Of a stretch of DNA of 64,000 nucleotides, positions 7,333-15,871 are shown piece after piece. Numbering within the stretch: position 1 is the first letter of the stretch; each line of letters begins with the position of its first letter. A program made the translations under genes and the position numbers. The DNA is from CAVYOE01 sp963770155 (GTDB taxonomy: Bacteria > Actinomycetota > Thermoleophilia > Solirubrobacterales > 70-9). The notes beneath the pieces are model-generated. The model was given only the letters and a program-made list of their open reading frames with translations, was not told the origin of the DNA and searched no databases. The DNA lies in the NCBI GenBank assembly GCA_963770155.1, contig CAVYOE010000001.1, forward strand, positions 620,001-684,000, written 5' to 3'.

Positions 7333-8922
7333 CTAGAGGTCGACCGCACGGCCGACCGCGAATCCCTCGAGCTCGAGGATCCGGTCGATCGTGTCCTGCC
7401 GGACCGGCGCGTCCGTGGTCAGGACCATGACCGCGTGCTCACCTCCGGCCTCGGCGCCGACGGCGGCCGAGACGATGTTGACGGCTTGCTCGCCGAAGAT
7501 GGTGCCGACCCTGCCGATCATGCCCGGCTGGTCGGTGTAGCGGAACACGGCGAGGTGCTCGGCGAAGGGCAGGTAGAAGCTCTCGCCCCAGAGCGAAACG
7601 AGGTACGGCTCGTCGCGAGGACCGACGCTGGTGCCGGCGATCTCGACGTCGTCGTCGCCGGCGGAAACCGTCACCGTGACCAGATCGGTGAACTCCTCGG
7701 TGCTCGTGTCGCGCGTCTCAGCGAGCTCGATCCCCCGCTCCTCGGCCAGCGAGGGCGCGTTGACGAGGTTGACCTCTTCCTCAGTGTGTCCCGAGAGGAC
7801 GCCCGCCAGGACAGCGATCCCGAGCAGGCGGGTGTCCTGCTCGGCAAGGCGACCGCGGAACTCGACGCCGACACGGGAGATCGGACCGTCGGCGAGTCCC
7901 TGCGCCAGGGTGCCGAGCTTCTCGGCAAGGGGCACGAACGGCTTCAGTGCCTCCATCTGCTCCGGCATCGCGGCGATGTTGACCGCATAGGTGACTACGC
8001 CGTTGGTGAGCGCGGCCGTGACCTGTTCGGCGGTGACGATCCCGGCCCGGTCCTGGGCCTCGGCCGTCGATGCGCCGAGATGCGGCGTCACCACGACGTC
8101 GTCGCGCGCAAACAGCGGATGCGCCTCGGGCGGCTCCGATGGGAAGACGTCGAGAGCGGCGCCCGCGAGCTTGCCCGACTCGAGCGCGTCGTTGAGCGCA
8201 TCGAGATCGACCAGCTCGCCGCGCGCGCAGTTGACGATTCGCGCGCCGTCGCGCATCTTCGCGATCGCCTCGCCGTCGATGAAGTTGACTGTCTCCGGCG
8301 TCTTCGGCAGGTGGAGGGAGATGAAGTCCGAGCGTTCGAACAGCTCCTCCGGAGAGGCAACGCCGTCCACCCCGAGCTCGCGGAAGCGCTCCGGGGTGAC
8401 GAAGGTGTCGTAGGCGATCACCTCCATGCCGAAGCCCTTTGCGCGGTTCGCGACGAGCTGGCCGATCCGGCCGAAGCCGGCGATGCCGATCGTCTTGCCG
8501 TAGAGCTCGGCGCCGCCGAAGCGCGGCCTCTCCCACTCCCCGCCTGACAGCGACGCGTGTGCCGCGGGAACGTTGCGGCAGAGCGCGAGGACCAGCGCCA
8601 AGGTGTGTTCCGCAGCGGCGATCGAGTTGGCCTCGGGCGCATTGGCGACCACGATGCCGCGCTTCGTCGCGGCCTCGATGTCGACGTTGTCGACGCCGGT
8701 GCCGGCTCTACCGATCACCTTCAGTCGCTCGCCTCGCTCAATCAAGTGGTCGGTCAGCTGTGTCCCGGAGCGGATCAGGATCGCATCGAATTCGCCGATC
8801 CGCTGCTCGAGCTCACCGTCGTTCCAGTCGACCCCGAGCTCGACCTCGAACTGCTCGCGCAGCAGGTCGATTCCGGGCTCGGCGATCTTCTCCTTGACCA
8901 GGACCTTCGGGCGGGCGTTCAT
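7333..8922 (-). CDS. serA: D-3-phosphoglycerate dehydrogenase
   Basis: SerA oxidises 3-phosphoglycerate to 3-phosphohydroxypyruvate, the first step of serine synthesis. The 529-residue length and domain order match the long bacterial type: substrate and Rossmann domains (GFGRIGQLVANRAKG near residue 150; catalytic NCARGELVD near 232; TPHLGAST near 280), an allosteric-substrate-binding domain (about 320-450), and a C-terminal ACT domain (about 455-529) that usually senses serine. The ATG overlaps the serC stop by four bases, so serC-serA is one coupled operon. Confidence 0.98.
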   Translation of the reverse strand: MNARPKVLVKEKIAEPGIDLLREQFEVELGVDWNDGELEQRIGEFDAILIRSGTQLTDHLIERGERLKVIGRAGTGVDNVDIEAATKRGIVVANAPEANSIAAAEHTLALVLALCRNVPAAHASLSGGEWERPRFGGAELYGKTIGIAGFGRIGQLVANRAKGFGMEVIAYDTFVTPERFRELGVDGVASPEELFERSDFISLHLPKTPETVNFIDGEAIAKMRDGARIVNCARGELVDLDALNDALESGKLAGAALDVFPSEPPEAHPLFARDDVVVTPHLGASTAEAQDRAGIVTAEQVTAALTNGVVTYAVNIAAMPEQMEALKPFVPLAEKLGTLAQGLADGPISRVGVEFRGRLAEQDTRLLGIAVLAGVLSGHTEEEVNLVNAPSLAEERGIELAETRDTSTEEFTDLVTVTVSAGDDDVEIAGTSVGPRDEPYLVSLWGESFYLPFAEHLAVFRYTDQPGMIGRVGTIFGEQAVNIVSAAVGAEAGGEHAVMVLTTDAPVRQDTIDRILELEGFAVGRAVDL

Positions 8923-10055
8923 CTCCGCATCTCCCCCACGTTCTCGACCACCCAGTCGATGCAGGCCGTGAGCGCTTCGACGTCAGGTGGGTCGACCGCC
9001 GGGAACATCCCGATTCGCAGCTGGTTGCGGCCGAGCTTGCGGTAGGGCTCGACGTCGACAATGCCGTTGGCGCGCAGCGTTGCTGCAAGGGCAGCGGCAT
9101 CGATGTCCTCGTCGAAGTCGATCGTTCCCACGACCAGCGAGCGCTTTGCCGGATCGGTCACGAACGGCGTCGTGAACCCGGTGCGCTCCGCCCAACCGTA
9201 GAGGTGCTCCGAAGAGGCGCGGCATCGCCCGACGGCAAAGTCGAGGCCGCCTCCGTCCAGCAGCCACTCGACCTGCTCGGCGAGCAAGAACAACGTTGCG
9301 AGCGCCGGCGTGTTGTAGGTCTGTTCCTTTCGTGAGTTCTCGACCGCGGTTGCGAGCGACAGAAAGGCGGGCTGCCAGCGATCGGTTGCCCCGTCGAGCT
9401 CCTCGATCCGCGCCAGCGCGGCGGGGCTGAGCAGGGCCAGCCACAGGCCGCCGTCAGAGGCAAGCCCCTTCTGTGGCGCGAAGTAGTAGGCGTCGGCTTG
9501 GCCCGGGTCGAACGGCAGGCCCCCAGCGGCTGAAGTGGCGTCGATCAGGACGAGGGCATCTCCGGCCCCCGCCGGTCGCTCGACCGGGACCATGACCCCC
9601 GTCGAGGTCTCGTTGTGGGCCCAGGCGATCGCGTCGACCGTCTCGTCGGCCGCCGGTTCCGGGGCGTCGCCGGGCTCGGTCTCGACGAAGACCGGGTCGG
9701 TGAGGAAGGGCGCAGCCGCAGTCGCCTTTGCGAACTTGCCCGAGAACTCGCCGTAGATCAGATGCAGCGGGCGCTCGCGGATCAACCACGCCGTCGCGGC
9801 GTCCCAGAACGCGGTGGTCCCCCCGTTGCCGAGCACGATCTCGTACCCGTCGGGGGCAGAGAACAGCTCGGCGAGCCCGCCGCGGGCGCGCGCCACCAGG
9901 TCCCGGACCGGCGCCTGGCGATGCGAGGTGCCGATCAGGTCGGCCTGCTCTGCCAGCCTGGCGAGCGCCTCCGGGCGCACCTTCGACGGGCCGCAGCCGA
10001 AGCGGCCGTCGGCCGGCTTCAGGTGGTCAGGGATATGGGTGATGGTGGTCACCAT
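8919..10055 (-). CDS. serC: phosphoserine aminotransferase
   Basis: SerC is a PLP enzyme that converts 3-phosphohydroxypyruvate and glutamate to phosphoserine, acting just after SerA. The 378-residue protein matches the actinobacterial type. The PLP lysine is in YFAPQKGLASDGG near residue 195, and GNGGTTAFWDAA near 77 is the cofactor phosphate region. ATG 10055 follows a Shine-Dalgarno GAGGAAGA. Upstream is a ~50-nt untranslated leader with a strong hairpin at 10079-10095, unlike the leaderless genes nearby. Confidence 0.97.
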   Translation of the reverse strand: MVTTITHIPDHLKPADGRFGCGPSKVRPEALARLAEQADLIGTSHRQAPVRDLVARARGGLAELFSAPDGYEIVLGNGGTTAFWDAATAWLIRERPLHLIYGEFSGKFAKATAAAPFLTDPVFVETEPGDAPEPAADETVDAIAWAHNETSTGVMVPVERPAGAGDALVLIDATSAAGGLPFDPGQADAYYFAPQKGLASDGGLWLALLSPAALARIEELDGATDRWQPAFLSLATAVENSRKEQTYNTPALATLFLLAEQVEWLLDGGGLDFAVGRCRASSEHLYGWAERTGFTTPFVTDPAKRSLVVGTIDFDEDIDAAALAATLRANGIVDVEPYRKLGRNQLRIGMFPAVDPPDVEALTACIDWVVENVGEMRR

Positions 10056-10078
10056 TGGATCTTCCTCAGGGCTTCAGG

Positions 10079-10095
10079 CCCCGAATCGTTCGGGG
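10079..10095 (-). promoter_or_regulatory. hairpin in the serC 5' leader
   Basis: CCCCGAA-CGA-TTCGGGG, a perfect 7-bp stem, lies about 15 bases upstream of the serC Shine-Dalgarno. A TACCCT -10 box (10112-10117, minus strand) would place it inside the serC untranslated leader. It matches no riboswitch class I know; a role in translation control is a guess. Confidence 0.4.
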
Positions 10096-10132
10096 CGCAG
10101 CTGCTCCACGGAGGGTAATGCTGGGACAGCCT

Positions 10133-10153
10133 GCACCGGGAACGAAACGGTGC
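10133..10153 (-). terminator. terminator-like hairpin after the DUF4234 gene
   Basis: GCACCG-(9 nt)-CGGTGC begins about 8 bases after the stop at 10162. No U-tract follows, so an intrinsic terminator is only possible. Confidence 0.3.
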
Positions 10154-10161
10154 GTGGTGGT

Positions 10162-10740
10162 CTAGCCGACCTTGTCTTCGGGATTCGGCGGCGGTGGAGG
10201 CATGGCGCGAGCCTTCTCCACTTCGAACTCTTCGTCGCTGAGTGCACCGGACTTGCGAAGTTGCTCGAGCTTCTCGATTCGGTCCAGATCAGTGTTCAGG
10301 GCGCTGCCCCCCGCGGTCAGTGCCGCTTGGGGTTGAGTGCGCCATACCTTGTTGAGGTGATGCTGGGTGAAGACGGGTCCTCCCAGCGCCAAGGTGAAGA
10401 TCCACAAGACCGCCGCCAGCCATCCATTCAACCGCTCGTGGTCCGGCACCCCGGCTGCGGCCTGGGACCGCTGGACGCGCTGGCTCGTGGTCACGATCGT
10501 CCAGATAAAGGGGACGTAGACGAGACCACCGATCGTGAAGGCAACGGTCGAAAGTCCCGGGTTGTCCCCGAGCCCCTCAGTGTTCGTTGCCCGCCCCAGG
10601 TCCCGCATCTCACGGTTGATGTAGTACCACCAGAAGATCCAGTAGATCCCGATAGTGATGATGCCTAGCCCGAGGACTCCCCATTCGTTGCGGACCTTGG
10701 CCCGGGCTTGCGACCCGCCTATGAGGACTTCGTCGGCCAT
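10162..10740 (-). CDS. DUF4234 membrane protein with C-terminal SHOCT domain
   Basis: A 192-residue integral membrane protein. Hydrophobic segments lie at about residues 20-42, 65-88 and 108-128, with the DUF4234 feature GIYWIFWWYYINREMRDLG. The C-terminal ~35 residues (DRIEKLEQLRKSGALSDEEFE) form a SHOCT motif, a short helical domain found at the ends of many unrelated bacterial proteins. A proline-rich tail follows. Function is unknown. ATG 10740 is 6 bases after a TAGGGT -10 box. Confidence 0.85.
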   Translation of the reverse strand: MADEVLIGGSQARAKVRNEWGVLGLGIITIGIYWIFWWYYINREMRDLGRATNTEGLGDNPGLSTVAFTIGGLVYVPFIWTIVTTSQRVQRSQAAAGVPDHERLNGWLAAVLWIFTLALGGPVFTQHHLNKVWRTQPQAALTAGGSALNTDLDRIEKLEQLRKSGALSDEEFEVEKARAMPPPPPNPEDKVG

Positions 10741-10746
10741 GGCCGG

Positions 10747-10752
10747 ACCCTA
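10747..10752 (-). promoter_or_regulatory. -10 box of the DUF4234 gene
   Basis: TAGGGT on the minus strand, 6 bases before ATG 10740; TANNNT leaderless pattern. Confidence 0.5.
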
Positions 10753-10784
10753 TCGAGGGCGGGACTCGAGGGGTCCGCCGGGGC

Positions 10785-11675
10785 TCAGGTGGACGCGGCC
10801 TGTTGCAACCGGCCCAGCTCACGGTCTTGCCGTTCGCTGGCGCGGTTGACGAACGCGATCGCGAGTACGGCCGCTACGAACAGGACAACCGAGGAGATGC
10901 CGTTGACGATCGCGCCGGCGTGTTCCAGTTCCAGGTCGTCTCTGATGGATTGACCGAAGTCGCCGGAGGGGTAGGCGGTCACGGAATCGCTGAGTACGGG
11001 ATCGATGCTGATCAGCATGCTCGCGACGCCGGCGACGATGCTGGCGAGGATCCAGCCCGCCCACCACCAATGAACCAGCGGCGCGACCGTCAGTCTCGTC
11101 CAATCAGGGTTGTCTTTGGCGGCCGGATCGCCTGAGCGCCAAAGATCGTTGGCGATCTGCTTCGGCCTGAACAAGTTGAAGATCGGTATGAACCAGGCAC
11201 CGATCGCCCACCCGGTCGAATACCGCAGAGGCTGTCGCACCACCGCAGGGATGTTGTTGTAGCCACGGCTGAACCAGACAAGGAAACCGATGGCCGCCGC
11301 GACCGTCGCCGCAAAGTAAAGGAGCCCACTGACCGCAAAGGCATCCTCCGCATCAAACGCTTCCTGCCTTGTCACGCGTTCCCCCGACAGCACCGCGTCG
11401 ATCGTGTCCGCGTAGCTGAGCGCAATGATCAGTGAAATGAGGTTGACGACGATCGTTATTGACAGCACCAGGTAAGGGATCCAGGTAACGGGTCCAAGTG
11501 CCTTCGGCGTGACCGGCGGTCCTACGTATGGAGACCCCGGAGGGGGTCGGTCTCCTGGAGCCCGGAAGTTGGTCCAGCTGCGGCCATCCCAGTACTGAAG
11601 GCCGTCTCCACCGAGCGGGTCCGGGTACCAGCCCGCCGGCGCACGCTGGGGCGGCGGGAGGTCTGAGGACTCCAC
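10785..11675 (-). CDS. DUF2510/DUF4328 membrane protein
   Basis: A 296-residue protein. The N-terminal segment contains PAGWYPDPLGGDGLQYWDG, the DUF2510 motif common in actinobacterial membrane proteins. The following five or so hydrophobic segments carry DUF4328 features (WFSRGYNN, GAWFIPIFNLFRPKQIANDLW). Function is unknown; it may belong to a membrane complex. GTG 11675 is chosen because it lies 5 bases after the ilvC stop; the longer frame to 11810 would run into ilvC. It probably rides on the ilvC transcript. Confidence 0.85.
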   Translation of the reverse strand: MESSDLPPPQRAPAGWYPDPLGGDGLQYWDGRSWTNFRAPGDRPPPGSPYVGPPVTPKALGPVTWIPYLVLSITIVVNLISLIIALSYADTIDAVLSGERVTRQEAFDAEDAFAVSGLLYFAATVAAAIGFLVWFSRGYNNIPAVVRQPLRYSTGWAIGAWFIPIFNLFRPKQIANDLWRSGDPAAKDNPDWTRLTVAPLVHWWWAGWILASIVAGVASMLISIDPVLSDSVTAYPSGDFGQSIRDDLELEHAGAIVNGISSVVLFVAAVLAIAFVNRASERQDRELGRLQQAAST

Positions 11676-11680
11676 GGGCC

Positions 11681-12688
11681 CTAGAACTCGGTCTCGATCC
11701 AGGGCATCATCTGGCGGAGGTCCTCCCCGACCTCTTCTACCTGGTGTCCGGCCGCTTCCTTGCGCATACGGTCGAAGTTCTCTCCGCCCGCCTTGTTCTC
11801 GGCGATCCACTCTTTGGCGAACTCACCCGACTGGATGTCGGCGAGGATCTTCTTCATCGCCTCACGGGCTTCGGGACCGATGACCTTTGGTCCGCGGGTC
11901 ATGTCGCCGTATTCGGCCGTGTTCGAGATCGAGTAGCGCATGCCCTGGATTCCCTTCTCGTACATGAGATCGACGATCAGCTTCAGCTCGTGCAGGCACT
12001 CGAAGTAGGCGAGGCGCGGGTCGTAGCCGGCCTCGACCAGAGTCTCGAAGCCCGCTCGCACGAGCTCGGTGGCGCCGCCGCAGAGCACTGACTGCTCGCC
12101 GAACAGGTCGGTTTCGCACTCGTCCTTGAAGGTTGTCTCGATGACGCCGGTCCGCATCGCTCCGATTCCCTTGGCATAGGCAAGGACCAGGTCGCGCGCA
12201 CCTCCGGAGGCGTCCTGGTGGACGGCCATCAGCGCCGGGACGCCGCGGCCGGCTTCGTACTCTCGGCGGACGAGGTGACCGGGGCCCTTCGGCGCCACCA
12301 TTCCCACGTCTACGCCGGGCGGCGGCTCGATCTGGCCGAAGTGGACCGAGAATCCGTGAGCGAACATGAGCAGGTTGCCCTCGGCGATCCCGTCGGAGAT
12401 CTGCTCATTCCAGACGTCGGCCTGTCGTTCGTCGGGGAGCAGGACCATGACCACGTCGCCCTCGCTGGCGGCATCGGGGATGTCGAGCACCTTGACACCG
12501 TGCTCCTCGGCCTCTTTGCGGGAGTCGGAATCGGGGCGCAGCCCGACGACGACGTTGATACCCGAGTCCTTCAGATTGAGGGCGTGGGCGTGCCCCTGCG
12601 AGCCATAGCCGAGGATCGCGACGGTCTTTCCCTCGAGCGGAGCCAGGTCTGCGTCCGCTTCATGGAGAACTTTGTCGGTGGCCGCCAT
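11681..12688 (-). CDS. ilvC: ketol-acid reductoisomerase (class I)
   Basis: IlvC converts acetohydroxy acids made by IlvBN to dihydroxy acids, the second common step of Ile/Val/Leu synthesis, using NADPH and Mg2+. The 335-residue length is the short class I form. The Rossmann loop is ILGYGSQGHAHALNLKDSG (residues 30-48). Metal ligands lie in TTFKDECETDLFGEQ (near 185) and the C-terminal domain has HELKLIVDLMYEKG (near 228). ATG 12688 is 9 bases after a TAGCCT -10 box whose TAG is also the menE stop codon, giving ilvC its own promoter. Confidence 0.98.
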   Translation of the reverse strand: MAATDKVLHEADADLAPLEGKTVAILGYGSQGHAHALNLKDSGINVVVGLRPDSDSRKEAEEHGVKVLDIPDAASEGDVVMVLLPDERQADVWNEQISDGIAEGNLLMFAHGFSVHFGQIEPPPGVDVGMVAPKGPGHLVRREYEAGRGVPALMAVHQDASGGARDLVLAYAKGIGAMRTGVIETTFKDECETDLFGEQSVLCGGATELVRAGFETLVEAGYDPRLAYFECLHELKLIVDLMYEKGIQGMRYSISNTAEYGDMTRGPKVIGPEAREAMKKILADIQSGEFAKEWIAENKAGGENFDRMRKEAAGHQVEEVGEDLRQMMPWIETEF

Positions 12689-12697
12689 TGGCGCCGG

Positions 12698-12703
12698 AGG
12701 CTA
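12698..12703 (-). promoter_or_regulatory. -10 box of ilvC overlapping the menE stop
   Basis: TAGCCT on the minus strand, 9 bases before ATG 12688. Its TAG (12701-12703) is the stop codon of menE. Confidence 0.5.
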
Positions 12704-13984
12704 CCCACTCAACTGCGCCCGCAGGAGCTTGCCTCCTGAAGGTGATCGCGGAAGACGGTCGGTGAACTCGAACCGCTTCGGCACCTTGAACGACGCCAGC
12801 GACTCGGCGCAGTGACGGCGCAGGTCCTCCGGAGTCGGCGCAGCGCCGCCGCGGGCCACCACGATCGCGGTGACCATCTCCTGCCATTCGGGATCGGGGC
12901 GACCCACGACCGCAACGTCATCAACGTCGGGGTGGCGCAGCAGGACCGCCTCCACCTCCCCGGGCATCACGTTCTCGCCCCCGCTGATGATCAGCTCGCT
13001 GCGCCGGCCTGTGACGTAGAGAAAGCCGTCGTCGTCCAGGCGCCCGAGGTCGCCTGTGCGGAGCCAGCCGTCCTCACTGGATGCTCCAGGCGCCACCGCC
13101 GGGCCGCGGACGAGGATCTCGTCCTCTTCGATGCGGATCTCCGCACTGAGCAGCGGGCGGCCGGCCGATCCAAGCTTTCGCCGGGCGTCTGCCGGCGCGA
13201 GCGTCGCCACCTGGGAGGTCGTCTCGGTCATGCCGTAGGTCTGAACCACGGTGGCGCCGCGGCCGATTGCCTCCTCGAGCAGCTCGACCGGCGTCGGTCC
13301 TCCTCCCATCACGATCGCCCGCAGCCGGCTCAAATCGGCGCCCGCTTCGAGCAGGCGGGTCAGCTGGGTAGCGACCAGCGAGACCAGGGTGACCTTCCCG
13401 TCGGCGAACGCCGCCGCGACTGCGTCGGTGTCAAAGCCGTCCTGAATCTCGGCTGTGGTCCCGTAGACCAGGGAGCGGACCAGGATCATCAGGCCAGACA
13501 CGTGGAAGAGGGGTACGCAGCAGAGCCAGCGGTCATCCGGCTCGACCCCCAGCGCCATCCCGGTGCCTGCGGCGCTCCACAACAGGTTGCCGTGGGTGAG
13601 GCCGACCGCCAGGGGTGATCCGGTGGTGCCGCTGGTCAGGATCCGGCAGGCGATGGGGTCCGGGCCCGCGCGGCGCGCGGTTTCAGGCTGGGCCCCTTCC
13701 TCCTCTCCCAGCCGGGGGTCGAGCGGACAGGCGACGGCGCTCAGCGAGGCGAGCGCGTACAGCCGCACCGCGTACTCGAAACCCGCGTCCAGCGAGATCA
13801 CGGCTGCGTCGCCCTTCCCTATGCCCTCCTCGGCCAGCCTCTGGCCCTCGTCGCGGACCGCCGCCGCCAGCTCCGCGTAGCTGAGCGTGTCGCCGCCGGC
13901 GACCAGGGCGATGCGGTCGGGCGCCTGCTCGGCGCGGCTCGCCAGCCATTCAGCCGGACCGGGGATGGAAGCGGTCTCGCTCAT
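12701..13984 (-). CDS. menE: o-succinylbenzoate-CoA ligase
   Basis: MenE is an acyl-adenylate ligase that activates o-succinylbenzoate with CoA in menaquinone synthesis. The 427-residue protein has the P-loop LTSGTTGSPLAVGLTH (about residue 115), TYGMTETTSQVATL (about 245), the hinge region WLRTGDLGRLDDDGFLYVTG (about 310), and the C-terminal catalytic Lys in LPRSPSGGKLLR. ATG 13984 is chosen because the family N-terminus begins there and the divergent menB starts only 20 bases away. Assignment within the AMP-ligase family rests on the adjoining menB, menA, menC and menD. Confidence 0.9.
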   Translation of the reverse strand: MSETASIPGPAEWLASRAEQAPDRIALVAGGDTLSYAELAAAVRDEGQRLAEEGIGKGDAAVISLDAGFEYAVRLYALASLSAVACPLDPRLGEEEGAQPETARRAGPDPIACRILTSGTTGSPLAVGLTHGNLLWSAAGTGMALGVEPDDRWLCCVPLFHVSGLMILVRSLVYGTTAEIQDGFDTDAVAAAFADGKVTLVSLVATQLTRLLEAGADLSRLRAIVMGGGPTPVELLEEAIGRGATVVQTYGMTETTSQVATLAPADARRKLGSAGRPLLSAEIRIEEDEILVRGPAVAPGASSEDGWLRTGDLGRLDDDGFLYVTGRRSELIISGGENVMPGEVEAVLLRHPDVDDVAVVGRPDPEWQEMVTAIVVARGGAAPTPEDLRRHCAESLASFKVPKRFEFTDRLPRSPSGGKLLRAQLSG

Positions 13985-13991
13985 TCGCAGG

Positions 13992-13997
13992 GATAAT
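13992..13997 (+). promoter_or_regulatory. -10 box of menB in the menE-menB divergent gap
   Basis: GATAAT, 7 bases before GTG 14005. The gap between the two divergent starts is only 20 bases, so both promoters must overlap. Confidence 0.5.
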
Positions 13998-14004
13998 CGC
14001 GCCC

Positions 14005-14892
14005 GTGCCCGAGCCGCACAAGGACGCACCTCCCAGAGAGGACCTGTACGCGCCGATCGAGTGGTCGAACGCGGCGCCGCAGGGCGCCTACAACGACATC
14101 CTCTACGAGAAGGCCGACGGGATTGCAAAGATCACGATCAACCGTCCCGAGGTCCACAACGCCTTCCGCCCGCAGGCCCTGGCCGAGCTACGCGACGCCT
14201 TCGGGCGCGCCCGGGACGACACCGAGGTCGGCGCGATCATCCTCACCGGCGCCGGCACCGAGGCCTTTTGCTCGGGAGGAGACCAGCGGATCCGCGGCGA
14301 CGACGGCTACATCGGCGACGACGAGGTGGCGGAACAGGGCATCGGACGCCTCGACGTCGGCGACCTGCACGTCCAGATCCGGCGCACGCCGAAGCCCGTG
14401 GTCGCGATGGTCGCGGGCTGGGCCGTCGGAGGCGGCCACATTCTGCACCTGGTCTGCGACCTGACGATCGCCGCCGACAATGCCAAGTTCGGGCAGACCG
14501 GCCCCCGGGTCGGGAGCTTCGACGGAGGCTTCGGCTCGAGCCTGCTCGCGCGCAACGTCGGCGCCAAGAAGGCGAAGGAGATCTGGTTCCTGTGCCGCCT
14601 CTACGACGCAGAGGAAGCCAGGGAGATGGGACTGGTGAACACAGTGGTCCCGGTCGATGAGCTCGAACGCGAGACGGTGGCCTGGTGCCGGGAGATGCTC
14701 GCCCTCTCCCCCCTGGCGCTGCGGCTGCTCAAGTCGAGCTTCAACGCGACCGAGGACGGTTACGCCGGGATCCAGCAGCTCTCCCACGACGCGACCTTGC
14801 TCTTCTACATGACCGAGGAGGGCCAGGAGGGCCGCGACTCCTTCAAGCGCGGCGAGAAGCCCGACTTCTCGAAATTTCCAAAAAGACCGTGA
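14005..14892 (+). CDS. menB: 1,4-dihydroxy-2-naphthoyl-CoA synthase
   Basis: MenB is a crotonase-fold enzyme that cyclises o-succinylbenzoyl-CoA. The 295-residue protein shows YNDILYEKADGIAKITINRPE near residue 30, GAGTEAFCSGGDQ near 82 (oxyanion loop and substrate CoA region), VAGWAVGGGHILHLVCDL near 130, and QTGPRVGSFDGGFGS near 157, the MenB-specific active-site loop that separates it from other crotonases. GTG 14005 follows a GATAAT -10 box by 7 bases. Its stop overlaps the menA start (GTGA). Confidence 0.96.
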   Translation: MPEPHKDAPPREDLYAPIEWSNAAPQGAYNDILYEKADGIAKITINRPEVHNAFRPQALAELRDAFGRARDDTEVGAIILTGAGTEAFCSGGDQRIRGDDGYIGDDEVAEQGIGRLDVGDLHVQIRRTPKPVVAMVAGWAVGGGHILHLVCDLTIAADNAKFGQTGPRVGSFDGGFGSSLLARNVGAKKAKEIWFLCRLYDAEEAREMGLVNTVVPVDELERETVAWCREMLALSPLALRLLKSSFNATEDGYAGIQQLSHDATLLFYMTEEGQEGRDSFKRGEKPDFSKFPKRP

Positions 14893-15857
14893 GAATCTGG
14901 CTGATGGCGTCGCGGCCGCGAACGCTGCCGGCCGCAATTGCGCCGGTGCTTGTCGGCAGCGCCGCCGCGTACTACCACCTGCACGGCGGAGCGATCGATC
15001 TGCTCCCGCAGCAGATCAAGGATCTGGCCGAGTCCAGCGGAGTAACCGAAGGCCTGATCGCCGATCCGAAGCACGATTTCCGCTGGGGCGCTTTTTTTGC
15101 GGCGCTCGCGGGATCGATCCTGATCCAGATCGGCACCAACCTCGCCAACGACTACTCCGACGCGCGCCGTGGCGCCGACGACGTCGACCGGCTCGGCCCG
15201 GTGCGGGTGACCTCGGCCGGCCTGGTCACCCCCCGGCGGGTCTTGATCGCCACCTGGCTCGCGTTCGCGCTCGCCATTGTTTGCGGGATCTACCTCGCCA
15301 CGGTCGCCGGCCCGGTCATCCTGGCGATCGGCGCCGTTTCGATCCTGGCCGGTGTGCTCTACACGGGGGGACCGCGCCCATACGGCTACGCGGGTCTCGG
15401 AGAGCTGTTCGTGTTCCTCTTCTTCGGCCTGGTTGCCGTCAACGGCTCCTACTACGTGCAGCTCGAGGAGCTGGAGCTGCTGCCGTGGGGTTTGGCGGTG
15501 TCGGTCGGCGCCCTGGCGACCGCGATCCTGGTGGTCAACAACATCCGCGATATCGAGACCGATCGCCGCGCTGGTAAGTACACGCTGGCCGTCCGCATCG
15601 GGCTGGAGTCGGCGCGTCACTTCTACCTGGCGCTGATCGTGGTGGCCTTCCTGGCTCTTCCGATCACCCTCAACGCGAACGACGGACCCTGGGAGGCTGC
15701 GCTCGCGTTCCTGGCACTGCCGCTTGCGATCAGGCCGCTGCGCCTGGTCACGAACCGGACCGACGGGCCGGCACTCAACTCGGCCCTGGCCGCGACCGGA
15801 ACCCTGCTCGGCGTGTTCGCGATTTTGGTCGGCGCCGGCCTCCTGTTGGCGTCCTGA
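14889..15857 (+). CDS. menA: 1,4-dihydroxy-2-naphthoate polyprenyltransferase
   Basis: MenA is a UbiA-family membrane prenyltransferase that attaches the isoprenoid tail to dihydroxynaphthoate. The 322-residue protein has about eight or nine hydrophobic segments. The first Asp-rich motif is NLANDYSDARRGADD (near residue 83) and the second is NNIRDIETDRRAGK (near 218), both binding Mg-diphosphate. N-terminal SRPRTLPAAIAPVLVG is the MenA signature. GTG 14889 overlaps the menB stop (GTGA); the longer frame to 14685 lies in menB. Confidence 0.95.
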   Translation: MRIWLMASRPRTLPAAIAPVLVGSAAAYYHLHGGAIDLLPQQIKDLAESSGVTEGLIADPKHDFRWGAFFAALAGSILIQIGTNLANDYSDARRGADDVDRLGPVRVTSAGLVTPRRVLIATWLAFALAIVCGIYLATVAGPVILAIGAVSILAGVLYTGGPRPYGYAGLGELFVFLFFGLVAVNGSYYVQLEELELLPWGLAVSVGALATAILVVNNIRDIETDRRAGKYTLAVRIGLESARHFYLALIVVAFLALPITLNANDGPWEAALAFLALPLAIRPLRLVTNRTDGPALNSALAATGTLLGVFAILVGAGLLLAS

Positions 15858-15871
15858 GATGAGCATGTGAG

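Noticed and set aside
10133..10153. Intrinsic (Rho-independent) terminators at several GC hairpins
   Set aside because: None of the hairpins in the window is followed by a run of T, so they are listed only as possible terminators.
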